Assembly (NCBI GenBank): GCA_965225915.1
Contig: OZ245326.1
Coordinates: 1,612,001-1,676,000 of the forward strand
Length of the DNA: 64,000 nt
Source: JAAXHH01 sp965225915
GTDB lineage: Bacteria; JAAXHH01
Direction of reading: 5' to 3'
Part shown: positions 9,159 through 18,031 of the stretch, piece by piece
Numbering within the stretch: position 1 is the first letter of the stretch
How the letters are laid out: every line of letters begins with the position of its first letter
Translations under genes and position numbers: made by a program
Notes under the pieces: model-generated
Told to the model about the DNA's origin: nothing
The model's database searches: none
Seen by the model: the letters and a program-made list of their open reading frames with translations, nothing else

Positions 9159-10364
9159 ATGACGGAAACAATCATGAGTTTTCTTATCGACCTGGAATGC
9201 AGCGACTGCGGTAAACGACTGTCGGCGGACGAGTTGCGTAACCTATGTCCCGACTGCGCCAGGCCGCTCCTTGCGCGTTACGATACGGAAGGAGCGGGCA
9301 AGGTGCTGACCCCGGAAGCTCTGGCGATGCGCGAACCCACCCTGTGGCGATACCGGGAAATGCTCCCGGTGCGCGACGAATCGGCCATCGTTACCCTAAG
9401 CGAGGGCGGTACGCCCCTCATCCATGCCCGGCGCCTGGGCGACCGGTTGGGCATGGACGGTCTTTACATCAAGGATGAATCCGTCAATCCCACCGGCTCG
9501 TTCAAGGCCCGGGGACTGGCCATGGCTGTCTCACGCGCCGTGGAACTGGGGGCCGAATCACTGGCCATCCCTTCCGCCGGCAACGCGGCGGGCGCCCTCT
9601 CCGCCTACGGCGCCAAGGCGGGCATCCCCGTGCACGTGTTCATGCCCCGGGATACGCCTCTGCCCTTCATCGTCGAATGCCGGATCCACGGGGCAAGCGT
9701 AGAGCTTGTGGACGGACTCATCACGGACTGCGGAAAGCTGGTAGCCGCCCGGAAGGACGAAGAGGGCTGGTTCGACGTGTCCACCCTGAAGGAACCCTAC
9801 CGGGTGGAGGGCAAGAAGACCATGGGATACGAACTGGCGGAACAGTGCGGTTGGACCCTGCCCGAGGTGATCCTGTATCCCGCGGGCGGCGGCACGGGCC
9901 TGATCGGCATGTGGAAGGCCTTCGCCGAAATGGAAGCGCTCGGGTGGATCGGGCCGGAACGGCCCCGCATGGTCGCGGTGCAGGCCGCCGGCTGCCAGCC
10001 TATCGTCCGCGCATGGGAACAGAATTGGCCCGAGGCCCCCGAGTGGGAGAACGCCCGTACGCTCGCCAGCGGGCTACGCGTACCCGCGGCAGTGGGAGAC
10101 AAGTTGATGCTGGCCGCGATCCGGGAAAGCCGCGGGGACGCGGTGGCCGTGTCAGACGGCGACATGGTACGGGGTGTGCGGGAGATCGCCGCCAACGAAG
10201 GCATCTTCGCGGCGCCCGAAGGCGGCGCCGTGCTGGCCGGTCTGAGGAAAATGCTCGCCCTGGGCCGTATCAACCGGTCCGAACGCGTCGTGCTCTTCAA
10301 TACAGGGAGCGGGCACAAGTACGTGGACAACCTGGTGGAACTGCACGGTGATGCGCCGGCTTGA
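9159..10364 (+). CDS. thrC: Threonine synthase
   Basis: A 401-residue PLP enzyme of fold type II that converts O-phosphohomoserine to threonine. It starts with a zinc-ribbon-like CxxC pair (Cys14/Cys17 and Cys30/Cys33), seen in the archaeal-type subgroup of threonine synthases. The PLP lysine is Lys116 in NPTGSFKARG, and a glycine-rich phosphate loop is visible as PAGGGTGLIG. A diaminopropionate ammonia-lyase-like activity is less likely given the ribbon and length. ATG 9159 and ATG 9174 are both possible starts, and neither has a strong ribosome site. Confidence 0.85.
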   Translation: MTETIMSFLIDLECSDCGKRLSADELRNLCPDCARPLLARYDTEGAGKVLTPEALAMREPTLWRYREMLPVRDESAIVTLSEGGTPLIHARRLGDRLGMDGLYIKDESVNPTGSFKARGLAMAVSRAVELGAESLAIPSAGNAAGALSAYGAKAGIPVHVFMPRDTPLPFIVECRIHGASVELVDGLITDCGKLVAARKDEEGWFDVSTLKEPYRVEGKKTMGYELAEQCGWTLPEVILYPAGGGTGLIGMWKAFAEMEALGWIGPERPRMVAVQAAGCQPIVRAWEQNWPEAPEWENARTLASGLRVPAAVGDKLMLAAIRESRGDAVAVSDGDMVRGVREIAANEGIFAAPEGGAVLAGLRKMLALGRINRSERVVLFNTGSGHKYVDNLVELHGDAPA

Positions 10365-10373
10365 GGAGGTTTT

Positions 10374-10406
10374 GTTATATTTACCTCGAGATCGTATAAC
10401 TTTTTT
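10374..10406 (+). terminator. Weak intrinsic terminator after thrC
   Basis: GTTATA (10374-10379) pairs with TATAAC (10395-10400), with a CTCGAG palindrome inside the loop, and six T follow at 10401-10406. The stem is AT-rich, so it is probably inefficient. Confidence 0.45.
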
Positions 10407-10520
10407 AGACTAAAAGTATAGGCTTACAAACCCGCTATGCTTGTAGCCGAACAGATTCTCTTTGAGCGGTCGCAATTGAGTACGCCAACTGACCCCCTAC
10501 CCCATTCGAGAGGAATTGCA

Positions 10521-11189
10521 GTGAAAGCGTGGGAGGTGCTGTCATCTGACGAGAAAATCAAACTGACTAATGATAAAGTGCATGAACTGTTTGATTTTCT
10601 TGAAGAGAAATTCGATGATGTGACTGCATCATTTAAGAACGTGAATGAACGCTTCGATGGCGTGGAACAGCGTTTGGAGGCCATGGACAATCGCTTCGAT
10701 GGCGTGGAACAACGTTTGGAGGCCATGGACAATCGCTTCGATGGCGTGGAACAACGATTGGGGGCCATGGACTTACACTTCGAGGCCATGGACAATCGCT
10801 TCGACATGATGGAACAACGTTTGGAAAGTGTAGAACAACGATTGGGTGTCATGGAGTTACACTTCGAGGCCATGGACAATCGCTTCGACATGATGGAACA
10901 GCGTTTTGACAGGATGGAACAGCGTTTTGACAGGATGGACAGTCGCTTCGACAAGATGGAACAGGAGTTTGAGAAAATCCAAATAAGTATGAGTATATTG
11001 AGTGGGCATGTCATGTTTATAGAGAACACTGCCTTCACATTGGAACGAATTCAAATACCATCTGACCAATCAAGAAAGCAGATGGTGGATGTTTTGGAAA
11101 GACAGACAAGAGTGACTGATATCGGCGATGATATGCGTAAGGGTGTATTAGACTCTTTTACGAGATTCAAAAAGATTTTTACCAGATAG
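10521..11189 (+). CDS. Tandem-heptad coiled-coil protein
   Basis: A 222-residue protein dominated by heptads of the type RFDxMEQ / RLEAMDN between residues about 40 and 150, with hydrophobic a/d positions and charged flanks. This should form a long parallel coiled coil. Starting at GTG 10521 is favoured because GAGAGGA lies seven bases upstream. ATG 10437 in the same frame has no ribosome site. There is no signal peptide or membrane segment. The gene has lower GC than its neighbours and carries exact DNA repeats, so length variation between strains is expected. Function is unknown; similar low-complexity proteins are common and weakly conserved. Confidence 0.6.
   Translation: MKAWEVLSSDEKIKLTNDKVHELFDFLEEKFDDVTASFKNVNERFDGVEQRLEAMDNRFDGVEQRLEAMDNRFDGVEQRLGAMDLHFEAMDNRFDMMEQRLESVEQRLGVMELHFEAMDNRFDMMEQRFDRMEQRFDRMDSRFDKMEQEFEKIQISMSILSGHVMFIENTAFTLERIQIPSDQSRKQMVDVLERQTRVTDIGDDMRKGVLDSFTRFKKIFTR
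10650..10775 (+). repeat. 42-base tandem repeats inside the coiled-coil gene
   Basis: Three near-identical 42-base units start at 10650, 10692 and 10734 and encode RFDGVEQRLEAMDN-type double heptads. A longer 84-base periodicity continues to about 10900 (copies near 10772 and 10856), and 21-base units follow. This nested 21/42/84 pattern indicates expansion by slippage or unequal recombination. Confidence 0.75.
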
Positions 11190-11573
11190 TCTACCCCAAC
11201 TGCAATCTGCCCTGCTGTGAATCCCTTCCTTTGCCGACCACACCCGGTGTGTTGAAACGCTTACCGTCAGGTGTTTCGTCGAACGTCTTTCATTCACGTG
11301 TGTCACCTTCATATTTGCGCGCTGTGCCACCGGTGATTCAGGTAGGTAATTCCCAAAATCAGTTTCCCGTCATATCAAAATCCTTTATATTCCTGTAATC
11401 TGTTCTAACACTGTAATCGTGTCGCAAGGCTAGTCCGGGAAATGGAACCCGGCGGCCGAAAATAAGTATGATTCATAGTAGCCGAAGTCGTTCATATCAA
11501 AGACTTCCCTTTATCGTTTCCGACCCAGAGAGCACCCGTTTCGACCCGAAAATCACTCGTCTGGAAAACATGC
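11190..11573. other. Intergenic region with a short palindrome
   Basis: A gap of 384 bases without a credible gene. CACACCCGGTGTG at 11239-11251 is a perfect short palindrome about 50 bases after the coiled-coil stop. No T-run follows it, so it is not called a terminator. Promoter elements for the next gene are not obvious. Confidence 0.35.
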
Positions 11574-12824
11574 ATGCGTAGATTCATCCTTCTATCCGCA
11601 TTGCTCCTCCTGCTACCACAGGCGGCCAGCGCCCAGAAGATGCTGATCCACATGGACCTGGAGCAGCAGGATCATCTCAAGGCCTACGGCATCGCCTTCC
11701 AGGCCCTGGAACAAGGCTACACGGTCGAATGGCTGCTGAACTACCGCGGCGGGTCCTTCATCATGGACCCCACGGCCGACCGCGTGCGGGCGTGCTACCT
11801 TCGGGGCGTTAGCTTCAAGGTGGTCGACGGCGCGGAACTGGTCCGGATCTACGCCCATATCGAAGAAAACAACATGGACCGCGTGTTGCTCGAGAAGGCG
11901 CCCAAAGTCGCCGTGTACACCCGGCCCGACAAGCGTCCCTGGGACGACGCCGTGACCATGGCGTTGGAATACGCCGAGGTGCCCTACAAGACCATATTCG
12001 ACCAGGAGGTCCTGAGCGGCGAACTCAAGCAATACGACTGGCTGCACCTGCACCACGAGGATTTCACGGGACAGTACAGCAAGTTCTACAGCTACCACCG
12101 CATGCCCTGGTACCAGCAGCAGCAGGCCACCGACGAAGACCTGGCGAGGACCCTGGGGTACCCGACGGTCGCGGAAGCCAAGAAGGCCGTGGCGCAGGGC
12201 ATCAAGGCCTTCGTGGGCGACGGCGGCTTCATCTTCGCCATGTGCGCGGCGACGGAGACCCTGGAGGTCGCCCTGGCCTCGGCCCGCACCGATATCGTGG
12301 CGTCCGAGTACGACCACACCCCCGTCGATCCCGATGCACAGTCCAAGCTGGACTACGGACAGACATTCGCCTTCGAGAACTTCACGCTTCAGCTGAACCC
12401 GCTCATCGGTTCTTTTTCCAACATCGACGTGAACCAGGTCAACGCCGGCAAGGTGCCGACCGGGCCCTTCACCCTTTTCGATTTTTCCGCCAAGTACGAT
12501 CCGGTCCCTTCGATGCTCACGCAGAGCCACGTGAACTACATCGCCGGGTTCTACGGGCTGTCCACCTCGTTCAGCCGCGATGTGCTCAAGCGCACCGCGA
12601 TCGTCCTCGCCGAGGAGGCAGGGACCGACCACGTCAAGTATATCCACGGCAACTTCGGTAGGGGTACTTACACCTTCTACGGTGGGCACGATCCCGAGGA
12701 TGAAGAACACCTCGTGGGCGATCCGCCGACCAATCTCGCTCTCCACAAGAATTCCCCCGGATACCGGCTGATCCTGAACAACGTACTCTTCCCAGCGGCC
12801 AAGAAGAAGAAGCGCAAAACCTGA
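11574..12824 (+). CDS. Secreted protein of the family often labelled 'asparagine synthetase B'
   Basis: A 416-residue protein with a clear signal peptide (residues 1-20, ending SAQ). The mature start, QKMLIHMDLEQQDHLKAYG followed by LLNYRGGSF, recalls a secreted family common in Bacteroidota-like genomes. Databases often name it asparagine synthetase B although no AsnB domains are visible. The middle contains LHLHHEDFTGQYSKFY and GGFIFAMCAATETLE, reminiscent of a glutamine-amidotransferase-like flavodoxin fold; this is inference only. The basic KKKKRKT tail is notable. The real activity is unknown. It stands alone between two long gaps. Confidence 0.55.
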   Translation: MRRFILLSALLLLLPQAASAQKMLIHMDLEQQDHLKAYGIAFQALEQGYTVEWLLNYRGGSFIMDPTADRVRACYLRGVSFKVVDGAELVRIYAHIEENNMDRVLLEKAPKVAVYTRPDKRPWDDAVTMALEYAEVPYKTIFDQEVLSGELKQYDWLHLHHEDFTGQYSKFYSYHRMPWYQQQQATDEDLARTLGYPTVAEAKKAVAQGIKAFVGDGGFIFAMCAATETLEVALASARTDIVASEYDHTPVDPDAQSKLDYGQTFAFENFTLQLNPLIGSFSNIDVNQVNAGKVPTGPFTLFDFSAKYDPVPSMLTQSHVNYIAGFYGLSTSFSRDVLKRTAIVLAEEAGTDHVKYIHGNFGRGTYTFYGGHDPEDEEHLVGDPPTNLALHKNSPGYRLILNNVLFPAAKKKKRKT

Positions 12825-13124
12825 CGACGGATCAAAATCACTTGCCGATCCGTGCCGGACCAGGTATACTGTTGGTTACCTCGCACAGGTTTACAGCAAA
12901 GTCATTTTAAAAGAACCTTTGCAATAAAATAGGGAATCCTGCTCCGGGTATCGATGGCATGCCTCACCAGTTTGGAGGACGTCAGAACTGCCCGGGGGGA
13001 CAACCACTGTTCCAATCAGGTTCTCCTAAAAATACTTATGCTCGCCTGTGCGGGGTAAACTCTCCTCCGGTGCGTGTGATCAGCACGCGTACCTGTACAT
13101 GCTTCCATCTTACCATAGATCACC
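12825..13124. other. Intergenic region with a hairpin after the secreted protein gene
   Basis: ACGGATC (12827-12833) pairs with GATCCGT (12847-12853) right after the stop codon. No T-run follows, so it is only a possible 3' stabilising hairpin. The rest of the 300-base gap shows no gene. Confidence 0.35.
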
Positions 13125-13937
13125 ATGCTCCAGAACCTGACGCTGGGACAGTTCTGCCCCGGTGAGTCATCAATCCATCACCTGGATCCCCGCACCAAGC
13201 TGTGCGGCGCCCTGGCGCTGATGGCGGTGCTGATCTGGGCGAAATCCCTGCCGCTGTTCTTTTTCATGCTGACCTTGATCGCGGTCCTGGTCCGGATCTC
13301 CAACGTCCCGCCCCACCTGCTGCTGAACAACCTGAAGGCCTTCCGGCTGCTGCTGATCATCACCTTTGCCGCCCATGCCTGCTTCACGCCGGGCGAGGCG
13401 GTGATCATTGCGGGATTCACGATGCCGGGTCCGACGTGGGAGGGACTCTTCCAGGGTACGATCTTCAGCATGCGCCTGGTCGTCATCATGCTGATCGCGG
13501 CCCTGCTGATGCTGACCACGGCGCCGATGGACGTTTCGGACGGTATCGAACGGCTACTCAAACCTTTCGAACGGTTCGGCCTGCCCGCCCATGAATTGGC
13601 CATGATGATGGTCATCGCCCTGCGGTTCATCCCGACCCTGGTGGAAGAATCGGACCGTCTTCAGAAAGCGCAGATGTCCCGCGGCGCCGATTTCACCGGC
13701 AACCCCATCAGGCGCGTACGGAAAATGATCTCACTGCTCGTGCCGCTCATGCTTTCGGCCTTCCGGCGGGCCGAGGAACTGGCCGTCGCCATGGAATCCC
13801 GATGCTACCGGGGCGGAGCGGGCCGCACGCAGTATCGTATCATGGCCCTGGCCCGCAACGATTACGTCGCCATCGTCGCCGTCGTGATCCTGCTCGTACT
13901 CTGCGGGATCGCGAGCGGCCTCAACAACCTTTATTGA
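13125..13937 (+). CDS. ecfT: Energy-coupling factor transporter transmembrane protein (EcfT/CbiQ)
   Basis: A 270-residue membrane protein with about six hydrophobic segments. It carries both coupling-helix signatures of the T component: QMSRGADF near residue 185 and AMESRCYRGG near 225, the x-R-G type motifs that contact the two ECF ATPases. The T component scaffolds vitamin or metal uptake modules. No EcfA ATPase or substrate-binding S component is adjacent, so it probably serves shared ATPases encoded elsewhere. It is followed 17 bases later by truA, a linkage seen in several bacteria that keep ecfT-truA together. Confidence 0.85.
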   Translation: MLQNLTLGQFCPGESSIHHLDPRTKLCGALALMAVLIWAKSLPLFFFMLTLIAVLVRISNVPPHLLLNNLKAFRLLLIITFAAHACFTPGEAVIIAGFTMPGPTWEGLFQGTIFSMRLVVIMLIAALLMLTTAPMDVSDGIERLLKPFERFGLPAHELAMMMVIALRFIPTLVEESDRLQKAQMSRGADFTGNPIRRVRKMISLLVPLMLSAFRRAEELAVAMESRCYRGGAGRTQYRIMALARNDYVAIVAVVILLVLCGIASGLNNLY

Positions 13938-13954
13938 TCCCTATTCCATCCGCC

Positions 13955-14701
13955 ATGCGCACGCTTGTCCTCAAGATCGAATACGACGGCACCGGTTTCC
14001 TCGGCTGGCAGCTCCAGCCCGAGGGACGTACCGTGCAATCCGTCCTGGAAGAGGCGATTCACACCATCTTGCAGGCCGGCATCCGCGTAACAGCGGCCGG
14101 GCGAACGGACGCCGGGGTGCACGCCACCGGGCAGGTCGTTCATTTCAAGACGGATAAGGACATGGCTGCGGATCGCCTGAAGAATGGGCTGAACGGGGTC
14201 CTGCCGCCGGACGTAACCGTGCTGGAGCTCACGGAGGCGGCCGGGGATTTCCACGCCCGGTTCAGCGCGGTGGGACGCTGGTACGTCTATCGCATCATCC
14301 GGCAACCCAGCGCGGTCCGCCGGCACTTTGCGTGGCACGTGGCCTACCCGCTAGACGTGGACGCCATGCGCCGGGCCTGCGCCCCCTTGATCGGCCGCCA
14401 CGATTTCACGTCCTTCTGCCAGGCCACGTCGACTGTCGACGGCACGATTTGCGAGATACGGGAGCTGGACTGGGTCGAGGCGGACGACGAACTCTGCCTG
14501 CATATTGAGGCGAACCGCTTTCTCCACCACATGGTGCGGACCATCGTGGGCACCGCCGTGGATATCGGCCGGGGCCGATGGCCGGAGGGCGTCATGGGCG
14601 AAATGCTGCGGGCGGAGGACAGGAGGGCCGCGGGCGCCAACGCTCCGGCGCGGGGGCTCTGCCTGGAAACGATACGCTACCCGTCCGAATTCGGGATCTG
14701 A
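13955..14701 (+). CDS. truA: tRNA pseudouridine(38-40) synthase TruA
   Basis: A 248-residue enzyme that makes pseudouridine at positions 38-40 of the tRNA anticodon arm. The catalytic Asp52 sits in AGRTDAGVHATGQ. FLHHMVRTIVGT near the C-terminus is also typical of TruA. The frame is open upstream to 13802, but ATG 13955 lies just after the ecfT stop and matches the family N-terminus. Its end overlaps the convergent methyltransferase gene by 25 bases. Confidence 0.93.
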   Translation: MRTLVLKIEYDGTGFLGWQLQPEGRTVQSVLEEAIHTILQAGIRVTAAGRTDAGVHATGQVVHFKTDKDMAADRLKNGLNGVLPPDVTVLELTEAAGDFHARFSAVGRWYVYRIIRQPSAVRRHFAWHVAYPLDVDAMRRACAPLIGRHDFTSFCQATSTVDGTICEIRELDWVEADDELCLHIEANRFLHHMVRTIVGTAVDIGRGRWPEGVMGEMLRAEDRRAAGANAPARGLCLETIRYPSEFGI

Positions 14702-15459
14702 GGGGCGCGTCGATACACGTATGCGTCAATTTCGTCGCAAACCTTGTACAACGTAGCGACGTCGCGCTGTTCCAGGCGAAGGCTGCGGCGCAGGACACGC
14801 CGGATGGACCGCAGGAAGGTCTCCTCGTTCGGACTGGGCGTGAAGCCGAGGTGGAGCAGCGTCCCGAGGATGCGGTGGCAGACCCGCTCGACTTCCTGAT
14901 TTTCGGCCAGGCACACTTCGGAAGCATGCGGCGCTTCTCCGCAGAGGCGGAAAAGTTCGTAGGCGCAGACCATGACCGACTGGGACAGGTTGAGGGAAGG
15001 GTAGGTCGTCGCCGCGGGGATCCGGGCGATGATGTTGCATCGTTGCAGTTCGTCGTTCAGCAGGCCGCGGTCCTCCCGACCGAAGAGGATCCCGGTGGGT
15101 TGCGTCCGCGCCACGGCGGCCAGATCGACGCAGGCCTGGTCCACGGACTGTATCGGGTTCAACCAGGTTCTGCGCGCGCGGTTGGTCGTGCCGACGACGA
15201 GGGCCAGGTCCTCCACCGCTACTTCCACGGTCTCGACGACCCGGGCGTTGTCGAGGATATCCCCGGCGCCGTGGGCCATCCAGTGTGCCTCCGCTTCCTG
15301 GCGGAATTCGGCCGGGTTGACCAGGACGAGCCTGGAGAGGCCCATGGTTGTCATGGCCCGGGCGACGGCGCCGATGTTGCCGGGCACCTTCGGTTCTACG
15401 AGAACAATGTGGATGCGGGAGAAGTAGTCCGGTGCGATGCTTTCAGATCGATCAGCCAT
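14677..15459 (-). CDS. TrmH-family (SPOUT) RNA 2'-O-methyltransferase, TrmJ-like
   Basis: A 260-residue SPOUT methyltransferase. The family motifs are IHIVLVEPKVPGNIGAVAR (1), ILFGREDRGLLNDEL (2) and PAATTYPSLNLSQSV (3), forming the trefoil-knot AdoMet site. The helical C-terminal extension (about residues 175-260) matches TrmJ, which methylates tRNA position 32, better than the shorter TrmL. Assignment to TrmJ is by similarity of layout. ATG 15459 is chosen where the family begins; the frame extends further upstream without support. It is the last gene of the leftward run behind ccmD. Confidence 0.8.
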   Translation of the reverse strand: MADRSESIAPDYFSRIHIVLVEPKVPGNIGAVARAMTTMGLSRLVLVNPAEFRQEAEAHWMAHGAGDILDNARVVETVEVAVEDLALVVGTTNRARRTWLNPIQSVDQACVDLAAVARTQPTGILFGREDRGLLNDELQRCNIIARIPAATTYPSLNLSQSVMVCAYELFRLCGEAPHASEVCLAENQEVERVCHRILGTLLHLGFTPSPNEETFLRSIRRVLRRSLRLEQRDVATLYKVCDEIDAYVYRRAPQIPNSDG

Positions 15460-15597
15460 GAGAGATATCCCGTGGCCTTTCCGGGCGGTGAGGAGCGGCA
15501 GCCTTCTGCGGATCGGGCAGGCCACCTCAGGAGGATGAACCAGCTGATGCATGGCAGGGGTCGCCGGACGCGTGTAGAGGCGCGGATCAGTCCCGGC

Positions 15598-15753
15598 CTA
15601 TTCCTTGGACTCCAGTTCCTCCACGGCGGCCCTGAGCTCGGCGATGTCCACTTCCAGCTTCTTTTCGCGGCCGGCCAGCGTGAAGAGGTAAACGAACAAC
15701 CCGATCCATATCAGGGTATAGGCGGAAAACAAGTACCAGAAGTTCTGATCCAC
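15598..15753 (-). CDS. ccmD: CcmD family protein
   Basis: A 51-residue protein starting at GTG 15753, with AAGGAGA about nine bases upstream. It has one hydrophobic segment (FWYLFSAYTLIWIGLFVYLF) followed by a charged helix ending EELESKE. This size, topology and place directly after ccmC define CcmD, which stabilises CcmC and helps release holo-CcmE. The family is too short for most gene callers, and the match is by topology and synteny. Confidence 0.85.
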   Translation of the reverse strand: MDQNFWYLFSAYTLIWIGLFVYLFTLAGREKKLEVDIAELRAAVEELESKE

Positions 15754-15888
15754 GGTTTTCACTCTCCTTCGGCTCGCAATACAATCCTGTAGCTAAGCTT
15801 GTAGGCGCTGTGCGTGCTTATTGCGCTGTGCGCGCTGTATATATGTGCTGAACGTGCCCTTTATTTGCTGTTCGCGTTTTGTACGCGC

Positions 15889-16611
15889 TCAAGCCCCTAC
15901 GCTGCCGGGATGCCGGTGCTCCACCCGGTCCCGCAGGGCTTCCGTTTCGTCGCGCAGACGCTCCAGCGCCATCCGCCGGCCCATGAGGTAGAAGAAGAAC
16001 AGGGTGAAGGCGACCGTCGACACGCCCAGCGCAATGCGCATATCGACTTCCATCCCCGCGCCCAGGCCTTCCTCCGTCATGACCAGGGAGTCGGGATGCA
16101 GACCCCGCCACCACATGGTCGCGAAATGGATGAAGGGGATGTCCAGGGTGCCGAGTATGCCCAGCACGGCGAGGAATGTCTTCACCTGGGGCATGTCGTC
16201 GCCGTAGACCCGCAGCATCAGGTAGGCTACGTAGATGAGCCAGAGTATCATGGAGAACGTGAGGCGGGGATCCCAGGTCCACCAAGTGCCCCACACCGGT
16301 TTGCCCCAGATCGGACCGGTGATCATCACTAAACAGCAGAACACGAATCCCACTTCCGCGGCGCTGTAGGCCACGATGTCCCACTTGCGCTCCCGGAGCC
16401 ACAGGTAGATGACGCTCGAAACGCCCACCAGCACGAACGCGAACTCCGCGATCCAGGCGGAGGCGACGTGGAAATACATGATTCGCTGCACATCGCCCAT
16501 GACCCGCTCCCGGGGCGCCCAGATCAGTGAGAGGTAAAGCGAGGCGACCAGTCCTGCGAGGCAGATGAGTCCAAAGGGCGTGATGCGCAGGCGGGCGGCT
16601 ATACCGGCCAT
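15889..16611 (-). CDS. ccmC: Cytochrome c maturation haem-handling protein CcmC
   Basis: A 240-residue inner-membrane protein with six membrane segments. It carries the tryptophan-rich WGTWWTWDPRLT signature that binds haem facing the periplasm, plus the conserved histidines in MYFHVASAW and PFIHFATMWW. It loads haem onto CcmE. The start is three bases after the ccmB stop, so translation is coupled. The C-terminus is longer and more charged than in Escherichia coli CcmC. Confidence 0.93.
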   Translation of the reverse strand: MAGIAARLRITPFGLICLAGLVASLYLSLIWAPRERVMGDVQRIMYFHVASAWIAEFAFVLVGVSSVIYLWLRERKWDIVAYSAAEVGFVFCCLVMITGPIWGKPVWGTWWTWDPRLTFSMILWLIYVAYLMLRVYGDDMPQVKTFLAVLGILGTLDIPFIHFATMWWRGLHPDSLVMTEEGLGAGMEVDMRIALGVSTVAFTLFFFYLMGRRMALERLRDETEALRDRVEHRHPGSVGA

Positions 16612-16614
16612 GGT

Positions 16615-17295
16615 TCATTCCTCCACGATATACTCGAACAGCATGACGGACGCGACCAGGAAGACGACCGTGAAAACCGAAAGCAGCCTGATCCAGTTCG
16701 CCATGTCCTGCCAGTCCCCGCCCTCGAACGTGGTCCGCGTCGTCTCCACCAGCGCGATCAGCACGGGAGAGACGACGGGCAGCAGCAGGACGGGCAGCAT
16801 GACATCCCGCATGCGCGTATTGACGGCCACTGCGGCGAACAGGGTGGCAACGGACGAGAATCCGACCGTTCCCAGAAAGAATACAACCAACAGTTTAGAC
16901 AGATAGGGCAGGATTGTCATGTTGAAAAATAGAACGTACAGGGGAAGCACCGCCAGTTGGACGAGTCCGATAAGCGTGATATTGCCCAGCAGCTTGCCGA
17001 GAAATATGGACCCGCGGTCGATCGGCGCGAGGAGCAGTCCGTCGAAGGTACCCCGGTCTTTTTCCGGTGCGAAGGACCGGCTCGCGCTCAGCATACCCGC
17101 GAAGGCGAAGGCCACCCAGATCATGCCGGGCACCACGCGCTGCACGACGTTCGAGCCGGTGTTGAAGGCGAAGTTGAAGATGACCATGACGATCAGCGAA
17201 AAGACGAACATGGTCACGACGCGCTCGCGCGTTCTATACTCCACGACCATGTCCTTGCGGTAGATCAGCCACGATTGGGCGAGGAAAGATCTCAT
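16615..17295 (-). CDS. ccmB: Haem exporter / Ccm ABC permease CcmB
   Basis: A 226-residue permease of the CcmAB complex, which with CcmC drives release of holo-CcmE. Six hydrophobic segments are visible, as is the family stretch FAPEKDRGTFDGLLLAPIDR. ATG 17295 is preferred over the longer open frame, since it follows CGGAGT and matches the family start. It sits 22 bases after ccmA. Confidence 0.92.
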   Translation of the reverse strand: MRSFLAQSWLIYRKDMVVEYRTRERVVTMFVFSLIVMVIFNFAFNTGSNVVQRVVPGMIWVAFAFAGMLSASRSFAPEKDRGTFDGLLLAPIDRGSIFLGKLLGNITLIGLVQLAVLPLYVLFFNMTILPYLSKLLVVFFLGTVGFSSVATLFAAVAVNTRMRDVMLPVLLLPVVSPVLIALVETTRTTFEGGDWQDMANWIRLLSVFTVVFLVASVMLFEYIVEE

Positions 17296-17317
17296 GGGGG
17301 TGTGACTCCGATACTTT

Positions 17318-18031
17318 CTACACCGCGTGGTCCCGGTAGGTCTGTTCGAATTCGGCCGGCGACAGGTCAAGGGCGGCAGCCTCGAAAACGAGGCGTCCGC
17401 GATTCAGGATGGCGACGCGGTCGGCCGATTCCAGGCCGCGGACCAGGTCGTGGGTCACCAGGAGGATCGTCTTGTTCCGCGCGGTCAGGATCGTTTTTAA
17501 CATGATCAGCGCGTCCTGGTCCAGTCCCGAATAGGGCTCGTCGAGCAACAGGATATCCGGGTCGTGCAGCAGGGCGCGGGCCAGGGCCACCCGCTGGCGC
17601 ATGCCCCGCGAAAGCGTGCGGACCGGGCTGCCCTTTCTGCCGTTCATACCCACCGTGTGCAGCAGTTCTCCAATCCTCTCCTGGCGGTTTTCGACGCCGT
17701 ACAGGTCCCCGTAAAAACGCAGGTTCTCGAATACGGTCAGTTCGTCGTAAAGATAGGTCTGGTACGACAGCACGCCGATTCGCTGTCCCAGGGATTCGTC
17801 GCGGTCCTTTGTGATGTCCGCGCCGTCCAGCAGCACCTCTCCGCGGGAAGGCCGCACGAGACCGGCTATGATGCCCAGCAGGGTTGACTTGCCCGCGCCG
17901 TTGGGACCGAACAGGGCCAGGAACGATCCCGGCGTCACGTCCAGGTCCACCCGGTGCAGCGCCCTGAAACGGCCGTAGGTCTTGGTCAACTGACGGATGC
18001 TGATGCCAGGGGCGGTTGGATCACCCATCAC
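17318..18031 (-). CDS. ccmA: Ccm ABC transporter ATPase CcmA
   Basis: A 237-residue ABC ATPase. Walker A is GPNGAGKS (residues 42-49), the signature is TLSRGMRQRVALARALL, and Walker B is ILLLDEPYSGLD. It powers release of haem-loaded CcmE through CcmABC. GTG 18031 and ATG 18028 are both possible starts, and both overlap the stop of the preceding gene, so translation is coupled. Identity as CcmA and not another ABC ATPase rests on position before ccmB-ccmC. Confidence 0.92.
   Translation of the reverse strand: MMGDPTAPGISIRQLTKTYGRFRALHRVDLDVTPGSFLALFGPNGAGKSTLLGIIAGLVRPSRGEVLLDGADITKDRDESLGQRIGVLSYQTYLYDELTVFENLRFYGDLYGVENRQERIGELLHTVGMNGRKGSPVRTLSRGMRQRVALARALLHDPDILLLDEPYSGLDQDALIMLKTILTARNKTILLVTHDLVRGLESADRVAILNRGRLVFEAAALDLSPAEFEQTYRDHAV

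Noticed and set aside
10650..10900. CRISPR-like repeats
   Set aside because: The repeats are contiguous, in frame and encode heptads; there are no unique spacers.
12827..12853. Seven-base-pair hairpin after the secreted protein gene as a terminator
   Set aside because: No T-run follows the stem.
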